A stretch of DNA of 17,284 bases from an archaeon. GTDB taxonomy: Archaea > Nanobdellota > Nanobdellia > Pacearchaeales > GW2011-AR1. The stretch covers positions 1 through 17,284 of the forward strand of contig DAHVOT010000014.1 in assembly GCA_027318675.1 (NCBI GenBank), read 5' to 3'. This document shows positions 1 to 6,934 of this stretch, one piece after another. The stretch's first letter is position 1; each line of letters begins with the position of its first letter. The notes beneath the pieces are model-generated. The model saw nothing but the letters and a program-made list of their open reading frames with translations, made no database searches and was not told the origin of the DNA. The translations under genes were made by a program, and so were the position numbers.

Positions 1-416
1 AATCCTAAAAGGTCTGTACCAAAGAAATTAAATGAAAATCCGCTAAATAATCCTATATTTCTTAATGGACCCCAAGCAACTGCGATCACAGTCACTGCGA
101 CTACTATAAACAAAAACCACTTCATACCCTTATTATCCCAGTCTAAAAACATTCCTCCAAGTATAAGTAAAACCAAAATTATTGAAAGTGCAATACCTAA
201 TCTAGGGAAAATGTCTGCAAAGAAATAAGAAACAATATTGAATTGTAAAGCCATCAATGCTACAGCCAAAGAAATAACTGCATTCACTGCTTTATTATTT
301 TTAAAAATATTAACAAAAGACAAAACAGAATAAACAATTGCAAATATTAATAGAAAAGGTAATAGATATTCAAAAACCCCCATAGCCTCCAATCGTGCAA
401 ATATTTCACCTGCCAT
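1..416 (-). CDS. Small multi-pass membrane protein, partial (runs off left edge)
   Basis: An open frame starts at an ATG at 416 and reads leftward for 138 codons without a stop before the window ends, so the C-terminus is missing. The start region reads MAGEIFARLEAMGVFEYLLP. The visible protein has about four hydrophobic segments (roughly residues 17-36, 44-62, 70-90 and 99-115) separated by short charged loops. It aligns by eye with the next protein at 451-969: both have a PFLLIF first helix, a K-rich loop followed by VNA.IS, and a KG.KW motif before a helix ending in AWG or WAGG. The two are therefore tandem paralogues. An AT-rich box at 437-446 lies about 25 bases before the ATG, suggesting its own leaderless transcript. 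I do not recognise a characterised family; a role in the cell envelope is only an inference from topology. Confidence 0.75.
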   Translation of the reverse strand, partial: MAGEIFARLEAMGVFEYLLPFLLIFAIVYSVLSFVNIFKNNKAVNAVISLAVALMALQFNIVSYFFADIFPRLGIALSIILVLLILGGMFLDWDNKGMKWFLFIVVAVTVIAVAWGPLRNIGLFSGFSFNFFGTDLLG

Positions 417-436
417 TTTATATTAAATTTATTTTG

Positions 437-446
437 ATTTAAATAT
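437..446 (-). promoter_or_regulatory. TATA-like box for the partial membrane protein
   Basis: The palindromic AT box ATTTAAATAT is centred about 25 bases upstream of the ATG at 416. That spacing matches an archaeal TATA box driving a transcript that begins at or next to the start codon. There is no Shine-Dalgarno-like sequence in the gap. Inferred from position only. Confidence 0.4.
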
Positions 447-450
447 GTTT

Positions 451-969
451 CTAACTGCTTTTTGATTTGCCTGTAGCAATCATAACTGCTAAAGCAACAG
501 CAACTAAAACTATGAATACAACATTATTCCAAAACTTACTGCTCCAGGAAGAATTAAACAGATTATCAAAAAATCCTGAAGTGTCTACTCCCCCGGCCCA
601 AAGTACTGCAAAAATTACTGCAATTATAATAAATACGCCTATTGCCCATTTTAATCCCTTAGGAGAATTTTCAAATATTTTTAGTCCATTCTCTCCCATA
701 ATAAATCCCCATAACACTAATACTACAAAAACAACAACCAATGCTATAGAAAGGAAAAGCATTAAGTTGCTTGCCATTTCTTTGGGAAATACAGCAGAAA
801 CAAAAATAAAGCTTATTACAAATGAAATTAAAGCATTGACTTGGGTTTTTTTATCTCCAAACAACTTTGATTTTTCAAGAACTGCAAAAAGTATAAAGAA
901 AATCAATAAAAAGGGATATACAAAATTAGTTAAAAGTGGACTTTGCAAAAAAGTTACTTCTTCTGCCAT
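451..969 (-). CDS. Small multi-pass membrane protein, paralogue of its downstream neighbour
   Basis: This 172-residue protein has hydrophobic segments at about 17-32, 43-62, 69-92, 107-126 and 146-166, which suggests four or five membrane helices. The C-terminal tail is short and basic (ATGKSKSS). It shares PFLLIF, VNA.IS and KG.KW blocks with the partial protein at 1-416, so the pair arose by tandem duplication. It lies 18 bases after the PRC-barrel gene, and a GAGGT sequence sits one base before its ATG, one of very few Shine-Dalgarno-like elements in the window. This fits translation from a shared message with the PRC-barrel gene. No catalytic motif is visible and no characterised family is recognised. 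Confidence 0.8.
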   Translation of the reverse strand: MAEEVTFLQSPLLTNFVYPFLLIFFILFAVLEKSKLFGDKKTQVNALISFVISFIFVSAVFPKEMASNLMLFLSIALVVVFVVLVLWGFIMGENGLKIFENSPKGLKWAIGVFIIIAVIFAVLWAGGVDTSGFFDNLFNSSWSSKFWNNVVFIVLVAVALAVMIATGKSKSS

Positions 970-987
970 TACCTCTTTTCACTCCCT

Positions 988-1257
988 TTAATCTGCAACT
1001 TCTTCAAACCCTGTATCTTGGCTTGGCAAAGCTGATTTACTTATTATGAAAACATCACTAATGGATTTAACGAATTGATGAGGTATGATTACCCCTCTTG
1101 CTCCTCCCATTAAAGAAAGAACATTTCCCCCGACTCTTATTCTCCATCCATCAATTTTGTTTTCAAAAAGATTTGCTTCTTCAACTTCTCCGAAGAATTC
1201 CCCCGAATCAGTAAATACTCTCTTTCCCAAAACCTCTGAAACTTTTTTGATTTTCAT
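988..1257 (-). CDS. PRC-barrel domain protein
   Basis: This 89-residue protein is essentially a single PRC-barrel domain. It opens KKVSEVLGKRVFTDSGEFFG, the usual 'X-LxGkxVxxxxGexiGxV' start of the fold, and continues with alternating beta-strands and a late GVIIPHQFVKSISDVFIIS segment. PRC barrels occur in RimM, photosynthetic reaction-centre H subunits, archaeal CdvA-type proteins and many stand-alone archaeal proteins, where they act as small protein- or RNA-binding adaptors. The partner here is unknown. It is the first gene of a leftward unit with the two paralogous membrane proteins, which makes a membrane-associated adaptor role plausible but unproven. It is divergent from the M50-like gene across about 106 bases. 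Confidence 0.85.
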   Translation of the reverse strand: MKIKKVSEVLGKRVFTDSGEFFGEVEEANLFENKIDGWRIRVGGNVLSLMGGARGVIIPHQFVKSISDVFIISKSALPSQDTGFEEVAD

Positions 1258-1273
1258 ATTAAAAAATGCAATA

Positions 1274-1287
1274 CTTTATTTAAATAC
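1274..1287 (-). promoter_or_regulatory. TATA-like box for the PRC-barrel gene
   Basis: The AT-rich box reading GTATTTAAATAAAG on the minus strand is centred about 24-25 bases before the ATG at 1257. It fits a leaderless archaeal promoter for the PRC-barrel and membrane-protein unit. Confidence 0.4.
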
Positions 1288-1334
1288 TTTTCCATGGTTC
1301 ATAAAATATTTCGAAGAAGACACAATACATAAGA

Positions 1335-1342
1335 TTTATAAA
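1335..1342 (+). promoter_or_regulatory. TATA-like box for the M50-like gene
   Basis: TTTATAAA is centred about 26 bases upstream of the ATG at 1364 (23 from the one at 1361). The spacing favours a leaderless message and slightly favours the second of the two adjacent ATG codons. Confidence 0.45.
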
Positions 1343-1363
1343 AAAAAATATCTTGTAGAAATG

Positions 1364-2017
1364 ATGGCAAAAGGGAAAGAACTCGCAATTATAATACTAG
1401 TCACAATAATAACTGCATTTGCAATAGCTCTTACAAGCAGCTTAAGTCTCGATTTAAACTTCTTCTTAATAGCGTTATTGGGAGTATTTCTCGTTATAAG
1501 CATTAATGTTCTTGCAAAAAAAACTACAGCATATTTTCTAGAATCTGAAGTTGAAATAAAGCTTTGGGAAATAAAAAGATTTGGTTTTAAAATAGGGGAT
1601 ACTTTCAAGAAATCTTTTCCACTAGGAGCGTTCATGCCCCTAATCTCAAAAATATTCTTTTTTGCTCTAAATGGATTTGTCTGGATGGCTTCCATTGTTT
1701 TTGACGTAAAGGCGAAAGCTTATCGTGCTGCAAAAAGACATGGAATATACTCTTTTTCAGAAATGACTGAAGAACACATAGGAAGAATTGCTGCAGCAGG
1801 AATAATTGTAAATCTTATTCTTGCGTTTGTATTTTACATTGTTGGAGGAGAGTTTGGAACAATCTTTGCAAAATTAAATATTTGGTTTGCATTTTTCAAT
1901 ATGATACCAATATCAGATTTAGACGGAAATAAAATCTTCTTTGGAAATTTAGTTCTTTGGAGTTTCCTGGCAATAGTTACATTAATAGGGTTGGGATACA
2001 CATTCTTACTTGTTTAA
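1364..2017 (+). CDS. Inactive-looking M50 (site-2 protease fold) membrane protein
   Basis: This is a protein of about 217 residues with helices at about 7-25, 31-47, 93-115, 144-163, 168-180 and 193-216. The N179-x-x-P182-x-x-x-L-D187-G188 segment is the hallmark third motif of S2P/M50 peptidases, and a GRIAAAGIIVNL segment corresponds to the usual G-x-x-x-A-G-P-x-x-N helix with the proline lost. The zinc-binding HExxH should sit at the end of helix 2; there the sequence reads N48-V-L-A-K-K, so both histidines and the glutamate are gone. The fold is therefore kept without the catalytic site, and it is probably a pseudoprotease. An open frame extends upstream to 1085, but that part overlaps the PRC-barrel gene and its promoter, so the ATG at 1364 (or 1361) is preferred. 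No operon partner is obvious. Confidence 0.75.
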   Translation: MAKGKELAIIILVTIITAFAIALTSSLSLDLNFFLIALLGVFLVISINVLAKKTTAYFLESEVEIKLWEIKRFGFKIGDTFKKSFPLGAFMPLISKIFFFALNGFVWMASIVFDVKAKAYRAAKRHGIYSFSEMTEEHIGRIAAAGIIVNLILAFVFYIVGGEFGTIFAKLNIWFAFFNMIPISDLDGNKIFFGNLVLWSFLAIVTLIGLGYTFLLV

Positions 2018-2033
2018 ATAATAAAAAGAACAA

Positions 2034-2045
2034 CTTATAAAAATA
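2034..2045 (+). promoter_or_regulatory. TATA-like box for the Hef helicase gene
   Basis: CTTATAAAAATA is centred about 26 bases before the ATG at 2065 in the 47-base gap after the M50-like gene. It suggests that the helicase-nuclease pair has its own leaderless promoter. Confidence 0.5.
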
Positions 2046-2064
2046 AAAAGAGTTAAAAGATTAA

Positions 2065-3621
2065 ATGGAATTTTTAGAAAACATATCTCCAAGAAGTTAT
2101 CAAAAAGAAATATTTGAAACTTGCAAAGAAAAAAACTGTCTTGTTGTGCTTCCAACAGGTTTGGGAAAAACTCTAGTTGCACTAATGCTAACTATTGAAA
2201 GAATGAAATCCTTCCCAGGTGAAAAAGTGCTCTTTCTTGCTCCTACAAAACCCCTTGCAGAACAACATTTAAAGTATTTCAAAAAAAATTTGCCAGAACT
2301 ATTCGGGGAAATGCAATTATTTACAGGGACTGTTAAGGCAGAAAACAGAAAAAAAATATGGCAAACAACAGATATTATCTTCTCAACACCTCAATGCATT
2401 GCAAATGATTTGAAAAAAGGCATGTATCACCTAAAAGACGTTTGCCTGCTTATAGAAGATGAAGCACACAGATGCATAAAAAATTACGATTATAGATATA
2501 TTGCAGAAAAATATAGAGAACAATCCCTCCACCCAAGAATAATTGGTTTAACTGCTTCTCCAGGTAGTGAAAAATCAAAAATAAAAGAAATTTGTAAAAA
2601 CCTCTCAATAGAAGAAGTCGAACTTAGAACAAGGGACAGTTCAGATGTTAAAGAACATTTACAAGAATTAGAGTTTGAAAAAAGAATGGTTGACTTTCCC
2701 CCGGAATTTGAAGATATGAGACACATTCTTTTAAAATTATTCAATGACTATGTCTCAGAATTAAGAGAAAGAAAAGTTCTTTTCGGACCAGCATCTAAGA
2801 CAGACTTAATCAATCTTCAGAAAAAAATATCTGCAACAATTATGTCTAACCATAAAAACTTCAATTACATGCAAGGCGCAAGTGCATGTGCACAAGCAGT
2901 TAAAATACAACACGCCCTAGAATTACTTGAAACCCAAACATTAGAAGGTTTTTATAAATATCTTAAAGGCCTTTTTGATCAAGCATCAAAAAAACAAAGC
3001 AAAGGAGTAATAAAATTAGTTTCTAAGCCAGAATTCAATTTTGTTTATTCTCAAGCTAACGAATTATTGGCAAAAAATTTTGAGCACCCAAAGATGCAAG
3101 AGATAATAGAAATAATAAAAAAAGAAAAACAATCTAATCCAAATCTAAAGATGATTATATTTACCCAATTTAGGGAAACAGCTTCAAACATTTCTAAAAG
3201 AATAAATGAATTACAAGGAATAAAATCCAAGATATTTATTGGACAAGCAAAAAAAGACGGAACAGAAGGATTAAATCAAAAACAACAAAAGAAAGTAATT
3301 GAAGAATTTTCAGAAGGAAAAATTAATGTGCTCTGTGCAACATGCATCGCTGAAGAAGGATTAGATATCCCAGAAGTAAATGTAGTTGTATTCTATGAAC
3401 CAATACCTTCTGCAATAAGAACAATACAAAGAGCAGGAAGAACAGCAAGATTGATGAGAGGAAAATTAATAATGCTCATAACAAAAAAAACACGGGATGA
3501 AGCTTTCTTTTACGTTTCTAAATCCAGAGAGAAAAAAATGAAAACAGCTATAGAAAGTATAAAAGAAGATTTATCTAAAAAAGATTCAATTAAAATAGAA
3601 GTTCAGAAGAAATTAGAATGA
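2065..3621 (+). CDS. hef: Hef/FANCM-type SF2 DNA helicase (helicase half of Hef)
   Basis: This 518-residue superfamily 2 helicase acts on stalled or branched replication forks. Visible motifs in order are a Q-like RSYQ (10-13), Walker A PTGLGKT (30-36), a DEAH box (132-135), TAS (163-165) and motif VI QRAGRTAR (455-462). An alpha-helical insertion of roughly 110-130 residues between the RecA-like domains is typical of the Hef/Mph1/FANCM group. Thermococcal Hef continues into an ERCC4 nuclease and helix-hairpin-helix region; here the frame stops after the helicase, and those domains are encoded by the next gene. The stop and the next start overlap as ATGA at 3618-3621, which predicts translational coupling and a two-protein complex. 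The motifs are intact, so the helicase should be active. Confidence 0.92.
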   Translation: MEFLENISPRSYQKEIFETCKEKNCLVVLPTGLGKTLVALMLTIERMKSFPGEKVLFLAPTKPLAEQHLKYFKKNLPELFGEMQLFTGTVKAENRKKIWQTTDIIFSTPQCIANDLKKGMYHLKDVCLLIEDEAHRCIKNYDYRYIAEKYREQSLHPRIIGLTASPGSEKSKIKEICKNLSIEEVELRTRDSSDVKEHLQELEFEKRMVDFPPEFEDMRHILLKLFNDYVSELRERKVLFGPASKTDLINLQKKISATIMSNHKNFNYMQGASACAQAVKIQHALELLETQTLEGFYKYLKGLFDQASKKQSKGVIKLVSKPEFNFVYSQANELLAKNFEHPKMQEIIEIIKKEKQSNPNLKMIIFTQFRETASNISKRINELQGIKSKIFIGQAKKDGTEGLNQKQQKKVIEEFSEGKINVLCATCIAEEGLDIPEVNVVVFYEPIPSAIRTIQRAGRTARLMRGKLIMLITKKTRDEAFFYVSKSREKKMKTAIESIKEDLSKKDSIKIEVQKKLE

Positions 3622-4322
3622 AAACAATAAATTCCCCCCAATTTTTAGATATATTTTCAAAAAACAAGAAAATAAAAGAAAAAAAACAAGAAAATAAGCC
3701 AGAGAAAATAATAATTGATTACAGAGAAAAAAATTCTCTTGTCGCTTCCTATCTTATAAAAGAAGGATTAGAAATAGAATTCAAAGAATTAAAAATAGGA
3801 GATTATATAGTTAAAGATGTTATAATAGAGAGAAAAACTGTTTCTGATTTTATCTCTTCCATGATAAATCAAAGACTTTTAAAACAAATTGAAGAAATAA
3901 AACAGTATGAAAATAAGCTCATTATAATTGAAGGAATCTCTGAAAAAGAGTTATATAAAGAGGAGAATTATAGCATAAACCCCAATGCAATAAGAGGGTT
4001 TTTACTTTCAATAGCTCTTAAACATAAAATACCTTTAATTTTTTCAAAAAACTCTGAAGACACTGCAAAATTTATAGCAATCTTATCTAAAAAGAAAGAC
4101 AAAGAGATGAATTTAAATGCAAAAAAGAAAACTCTAAACAAAAAAGAACAATTACAATTTATAATTGAAGGATTTCCAGGAGTAGGTCCAAAAAAAGCAA
4201 AGGCGCTGCTGGAAAAATTTGGTTCAATACAGAATATAATTCTTGCCCCTACAGAAGAATTAGAAAAAATATTGGGAATAAAATCTGAACAGATAAGAGA
4301 AATAATTGAAAGAAAATATTAA
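3618..4322 (+). CDS. ERCC4-family structure-specific nuclease with HhH domain (nuclease half of Hef, XPF-like)
   Basis: This 234-residue protein cuts branched DNA such as flaps and forks. The XPF/ERCC4 nuclease core covers about residues 30-160, with D34-x-R-E, GDY (61-63) and the signature E71-R-K-T-V-S-D77, so the metal site is intact. A flexible lysine-rich linker lies before it (residues 15-30). A tandem helix-hairpin-helix region occupies about 180-234 and begins GFPGVGPKKAKALLEKFG. The layout equals the C-terminal part of thermococcal Hef or the short crenarchaeal XPF. It overlaps the helicase stop by four bases and has no promoter-like box of its own. Its stop lies one base from the stop of the convergent ThpR gene. 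No canonical PCNA-binding motif is visible at its C-terminus, unlike crenarchaeal XPF. Confidence 0.9.
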   Translation: MKTINSPQFLDIFSKNKKIKEKKQENKPEKIIIDYREKNSLVASYLIKEGLEIEFKELKIGDYIVKDVIIERKTVSDFISSMINQRLLKQIEEIKQYENKLIIIEGISEKELYKEENYSINPNAIRGFLLSIALKHKIPLIFSKNSEDTAKFIAILSKKKDKEMNLNAKKKTLNKKEQLQFIIEGFPGVGPKKAKALLEKFGSIQNIILAPTEELEKILGIKSEQIREIIERKY

Positions 4323-4323
4323 T

Positions 4324-4845
4324 TCATTTTAGATTATATTCTTCTATAACATTATATTCTGGGCCATCTTTGTTCAATTTAGATTCAACAAGATAAAATT
4401 TATCTACAATAAAAAAAAGGTTAGGAACGTTTATCTTTTTTAATATATCCAAAAGATTTTTATTATTTCTAAAATCCTTAACCCTTGCAATAGTTATATG
4501 TCCCATAAATCTTCTTTCTTTATCAAATAAATCTTCTAAAATATTATCTATTTCTTTTTGAATATTCTCACAATTAGAAAGATTTATCCAAATAATTCCA
4601 TTATTCGGATTATCAAAAAAACCTAATTCTTTTAATTCCACTTCAAATTTAGGAAAATCAACCTCTCTGAGTTTAGCTCTAACTTCTTCTAGTTTTTCTT
4701 GTGATATTTCTCCCAAAAATTTCAAAGTCAAGTGTAAATTTTTAATTTCTGTTTTCTTTCCAGAAAATTCAGGAAGAGAATCTTGTATTTCCTTAACTTT
4801 AATTAATATCTTTGGAGGAAGTTTTATTGAAATAAATATCCTCAT
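4324..4845 (-). CDS. thpR: 2'-5' RNA ligase family protein (RNA 2',3'-cyclic phosphodiesterase, ThpR)
   Basis: This 173-residue member of the 2H phosphoesterase superfamily carries two H-x-T motifs: H38-L-T-L in NLHLTLKFLGE and H116-I-T-I-A-R in FMGHITIARVKD. The spacing and length match the archaeal/bacterial ThpR family, whose members hydrolyse RNA 2',3'-cyclic phosphates and can join tRNA half-molecules through 2'-5' linkages in vitro. Both catalytic histidines are present. The gene starts one base after the stop of the arginase-fold gene, so it is translated from the same message. Its physiological substrate is not evident from the neighbours. It overlaps nothing, but its 3' end is one base from the convergent nuclease gene. 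Confidence 0.92.
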   Translation of the reverse strand: MRIFISIKLPPKILIKVKEIQDSLPEFSGKKTEIKNLHLTLKFLGEISQEKLEEVRAKLREVDFPKFEVELKELGFFDNPNNGIIWINLSNCENIQKEIDNILEDLFDKERRFMGHITIARVKDFRNNKNLLDILKKINVPNLFFIVDKFYLVESKLNKDGPEYNVIEEYNLK

Positions 4846-4846
4846 T

Positions 4847-5662
4847 TTAAATTAATTCAGATAATATTTTTGCTCCAAGCATTACTGTTAAATTTCCTTT
4901 ATCTTTCAATGGATTTATCTCAACCAAATCAATTGCCCTAAGATGTTTTATCTTATTTAATCTCTGAATAAGGTAGATAAACTCTCTGCTGGTTAATCCT
5001 CCTATTTCAAGATTTTCGCTCCCGGGCGCAAAAACAGGGTCTACAACATCTATATCTAAAGAGAGGTACAAATCCTTCCTATCTGAAAATTCCATTACTA
5101 TTTCGCATGTTTCTTCTATATTTTCAAGAAGGGAATTGATAGAGATACCTCTAATTTGGTTGCTTTTTAAAAATTCCTTCTCATCTTTATCTAAATTTCT
5201 AACTCCAATAAGAAGGATATTGTTTGTTGGAAATCCTTGTTCAATTAATTTCCTTAACCAGGTTCTATTCTCTGGAAAAAAATCTTCTTTTTTATTATAA
5301 ATCTTACAATCAGGATGAGCATCAAAAACAATTAAACAGGGTTCTCTACTATTTTCATTTGAATAATCCAAAAAAGCCTTGCAAATGGAACAGCTTATAG
5401 AATGGTCTCCTCCGAGAAAAATAGTTTTGGGTTTTGTTTCAAATATTTCCAAAGCGTTTTTATAAATGAGTTTATTAGTTAATTTTAAATCAGCATTATC
5501 TAAATGTATTTCTTCTAAATCTAATTTTTCAAGAAGTATCTGTTCGCCTAATTCATTTGAAAACTTTACTTCCTTTAAAAATTTTAAAATTTCATTTCCT
5601 GCTTTTTCACATCCTTTACTTCCTAAATGAGAATTAACTCCTGGGACCTTGACTACAAACAT
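4847..5662 (-). CDS. Arginase/agmatinase/formiminoglutamase-family ureohydrolase
   Basis: A binuclear manganese ureohydrolase fold of 271 residues. Every metal-ligand motif is present: GGDHS with H87, DAHPDC with D114, H116 and D118, SLDIDVVDP with D203 and D205, and the late E248 in LVEINPL. It should therefore be active on a guanidino compound. The substrate (arginine, agmatine, formiminoglutamate or another) cannot be read from the motifs; agmatinase for putrescine synthesis is the usual archaeal role. An upstream in-frame ATG at 5683 would add MNYCLSF. I prefer 5662 because MFVVKVPGVNSHLG fits the usual first strand and a TATA-like box lies about 26 bases before it. The gene sits between the M16 peptidase and ThpR, one base before the latter. 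Confidence 0.88.
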   Translation of the reverse strand: MFVVKVPGVNSHLGSKGCEKAGNEILKFLKEVKFSNELGEQILLEKLDLEEIHLDNADLKLTNKLIYKNALEIFETKPKTIFLGGDHSISCSICKAFLDYSNENSREPCLIVFDAHPDCKIYNKKEDFFPENRTWLRKLIEQGFPTNNILLIGVRNLDKDEKEFLKSNQIRGISINSLLENIEETCEIVMEFSDRKDLYLSLDIDVVDPVFAPGSENLEIGGLTSREFIYLIQRLNKIKHLRAIDLVEINPLKDKGNLTVMLGAKILSELI

Positions 5663-5683
5663 AAAAGATAGACAATAATTCAT

Positions 5684-5706
5684 CTTTTTAAGATTATCTT
5701 AAAAAG
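5684..5706. repeat. Perfect 11-bp inverted repeat with 1-base centre in the M16-arginase gap
   Basis: CTTTTTAAGAT, one T, then ATCTTAAAAAG: a perfect palindrome that fills nearly the whole gap between the M16 stop (5709) and the longer possible arginase start (5683). Half of it reads as a TATA-like CTTAAAAAG about 26 bases before the preferred arginase start at 5662. It could be a promoter box with symmetric flanks, a repressor-binding site, or a hairpin in the mRNA. Confidence 0.6.
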
Positions 5707-5708
5707 CT

Positions 5709-6914
5709 CTATTTTGGAACAAGTGCAAAAAAACTGTACTCATTAAATGCTTTTTTAGCTAAATTCTTAACATCCTCTAACTTAACTTTCAAAATTTCTT
5801 TTTCAAAATTATAAAAATCTTTTGCATTTCCTTGTATTTCATGTCCTAAAAGATTAACCATTTGTTCTTGAGAGTCTTCCATTGAAATTTGATAATTCCC
5901 GATTAATTGCTCTTTAATCTGTTTTATTTCCTCTTCACTAAGAGAAATAAAAACTTTTTCAAATTCTTCTAATATTAACTTTTTTACATTCTCAACATTT
6001 TCTCTCATTGTTCCAACATAAATCAAATTATATGCAAAATTTTTGTTAATATTTGACTCTCCCTTAACAGCATAAGCTAAATTTCTTTTCTCCCTTATTT
6101 CGCTGAATAATCTTGAAGACATACCTCCTGCCATTAATGCATTTAAAACAATGGCAGAATAACTATTTTTATCGTCTGCTAAAGGAACATGATATGCAAA
6201 AACTAGACTAGCCTGATCTATGCCAATCCTTTTTTCTATTTTTGTTCCATTTTCAAGACCAAATTTTTCAAGATTTATTTTAGATTTGGATTCATTGAAA
6301 TTTTTTTCTGCAAATTTAACCAGCTCATTAAAGTCAGCGTTTCCTACAACACATAAAATAAGATTGTTTGGGGTATATACCTCCTTGAACTTTTTAACTA
6401 TTTTCTCTCGAGAGATAGAATTCATTGTTTCAAATGTACCTGCTAAATTAATATTCATAGTTCCATTATAAAGCAATTTTTGTATTTCATCTATTGCATG
6501 CATCCTAGGGTTATCATGATACATCTTTATCTCTTCAAATATCACCTTCCTTTCTTTTTCTAGCTCTTTTTCATCAAAAAGAGGATTTTTAACCATGTCC
6601 GATAAAACTTCAAGGGAACAATTTAAATTTCTAGAAGGCATCTTACACCAATATGCAGTAATTTCTTCTGATGTGAATCCATTTAATTCTCCTCCTTTCT
6701 TTTCTATTTCTTCTGCAATTTTTTTAGCGTCTCGTGAAGGAGTTCCCTTATATAACATATGTTCTATAAAATGCGAAATTCCCTTTTCTTCTTTTTTTTC
6801 ATTGACCCCACCATGTCTTACTGCAAATGCCACACTAACAATAGGCAAATCTCTTTTTTCAAGTATAATTGTCATCCCATTTTTCAACACCTTTCTATAA
6901 AAATTTGCTTCCAT
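5709..6914 (-). CDS. M16-family zinc metallopeptidase (insulinase/processing-peptidase family)
   Basis: This 401-residue peptidase has the inverted zinc motif H48-F-I-E51-H52, with the third ligand predicted at E128 in RKVIFEEIKM, 76 residues on as in mitochondrial processing peptidase beta. The C-terminal half carries GGMSSRLFSEIREKRNLAYAV, the R/Y substrate-binding region of M16B enzymes. All catalytic residues appear intact. Length is that of single-unit M16B peptidases, which work as dimers; no second M16 gene is present here, so a homodimer is likely. There is no signal peptide, so it should be cytoplasmic and degrade or process peptides. A TATA-like box at 6936-6946, inside the end of the methyltransferase gene, is correctly placed for its own leaderless promoter. 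The family is commonest in bacteria and eukaryotes, so ancestral transfer is possible. Confidence 0.92.
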   Translation of the reverse strand: MEANFYRKVLKNGMTIILEKRDLPIVSVAFAVRHGGVNEKKEEKGISHFIEHMLYKGTPSRDAKKIAEEIEKKGGELNGFTSEEITAYWCKMPSRNLNCSLEVLSDMVKNPLFDEKELEKERKVIFEEIKMYHDNPRMHAIDEIQKLLYNGTMNINLAGTFETMNSISREKIVKKFKEVYTPNNLILCVVGNADFNELVKFAEKNFNESKSKINLEKFGLENGTKIEKRIGIDQASLVFAYHVPLADDKNSYSAIVLNALMAGGMSSRLFSEIREKRNLAYAVKGESNINKNFAYNLIYVGTMRENVENVKKLILEEFEKVFISLSEEEIKQIKEQLIGNYQISMEDSQEQMVNLLGHEIQGNAKDFYNFEKEILKVKLEDVKNLAKKAFNEYSFFALVPK

Positions 6915-6934
6915 AATAAAAAAAAGAAAACTAG

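Noticed and set aside
467..991. Open frame of 174 codons on the plus strand
   Set aside because: It is fully antisense to the membrane protein at 451-969; its composition (threonine- and asparagine-rich, low complexity) is that of a shadow frame, and it has no promoter.
1085..1363. Upstream extension of the M50-like frame
   Set aside because: It is antisense to the PRC-barrel gene and crosses both promoters; the TATA-like box at 1335-1342 places the start at 1361-1364.
3590..3630. Possible frameshift error joining the Hef helicase and nuclease
   Set aside because: Both halves have complete domains, the junction is a clean ATGA overlap, the downstream gene has its own ATG, and no slippery heptamer is visible. 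It is kept as a split gene, with read checking suggested in the finding.
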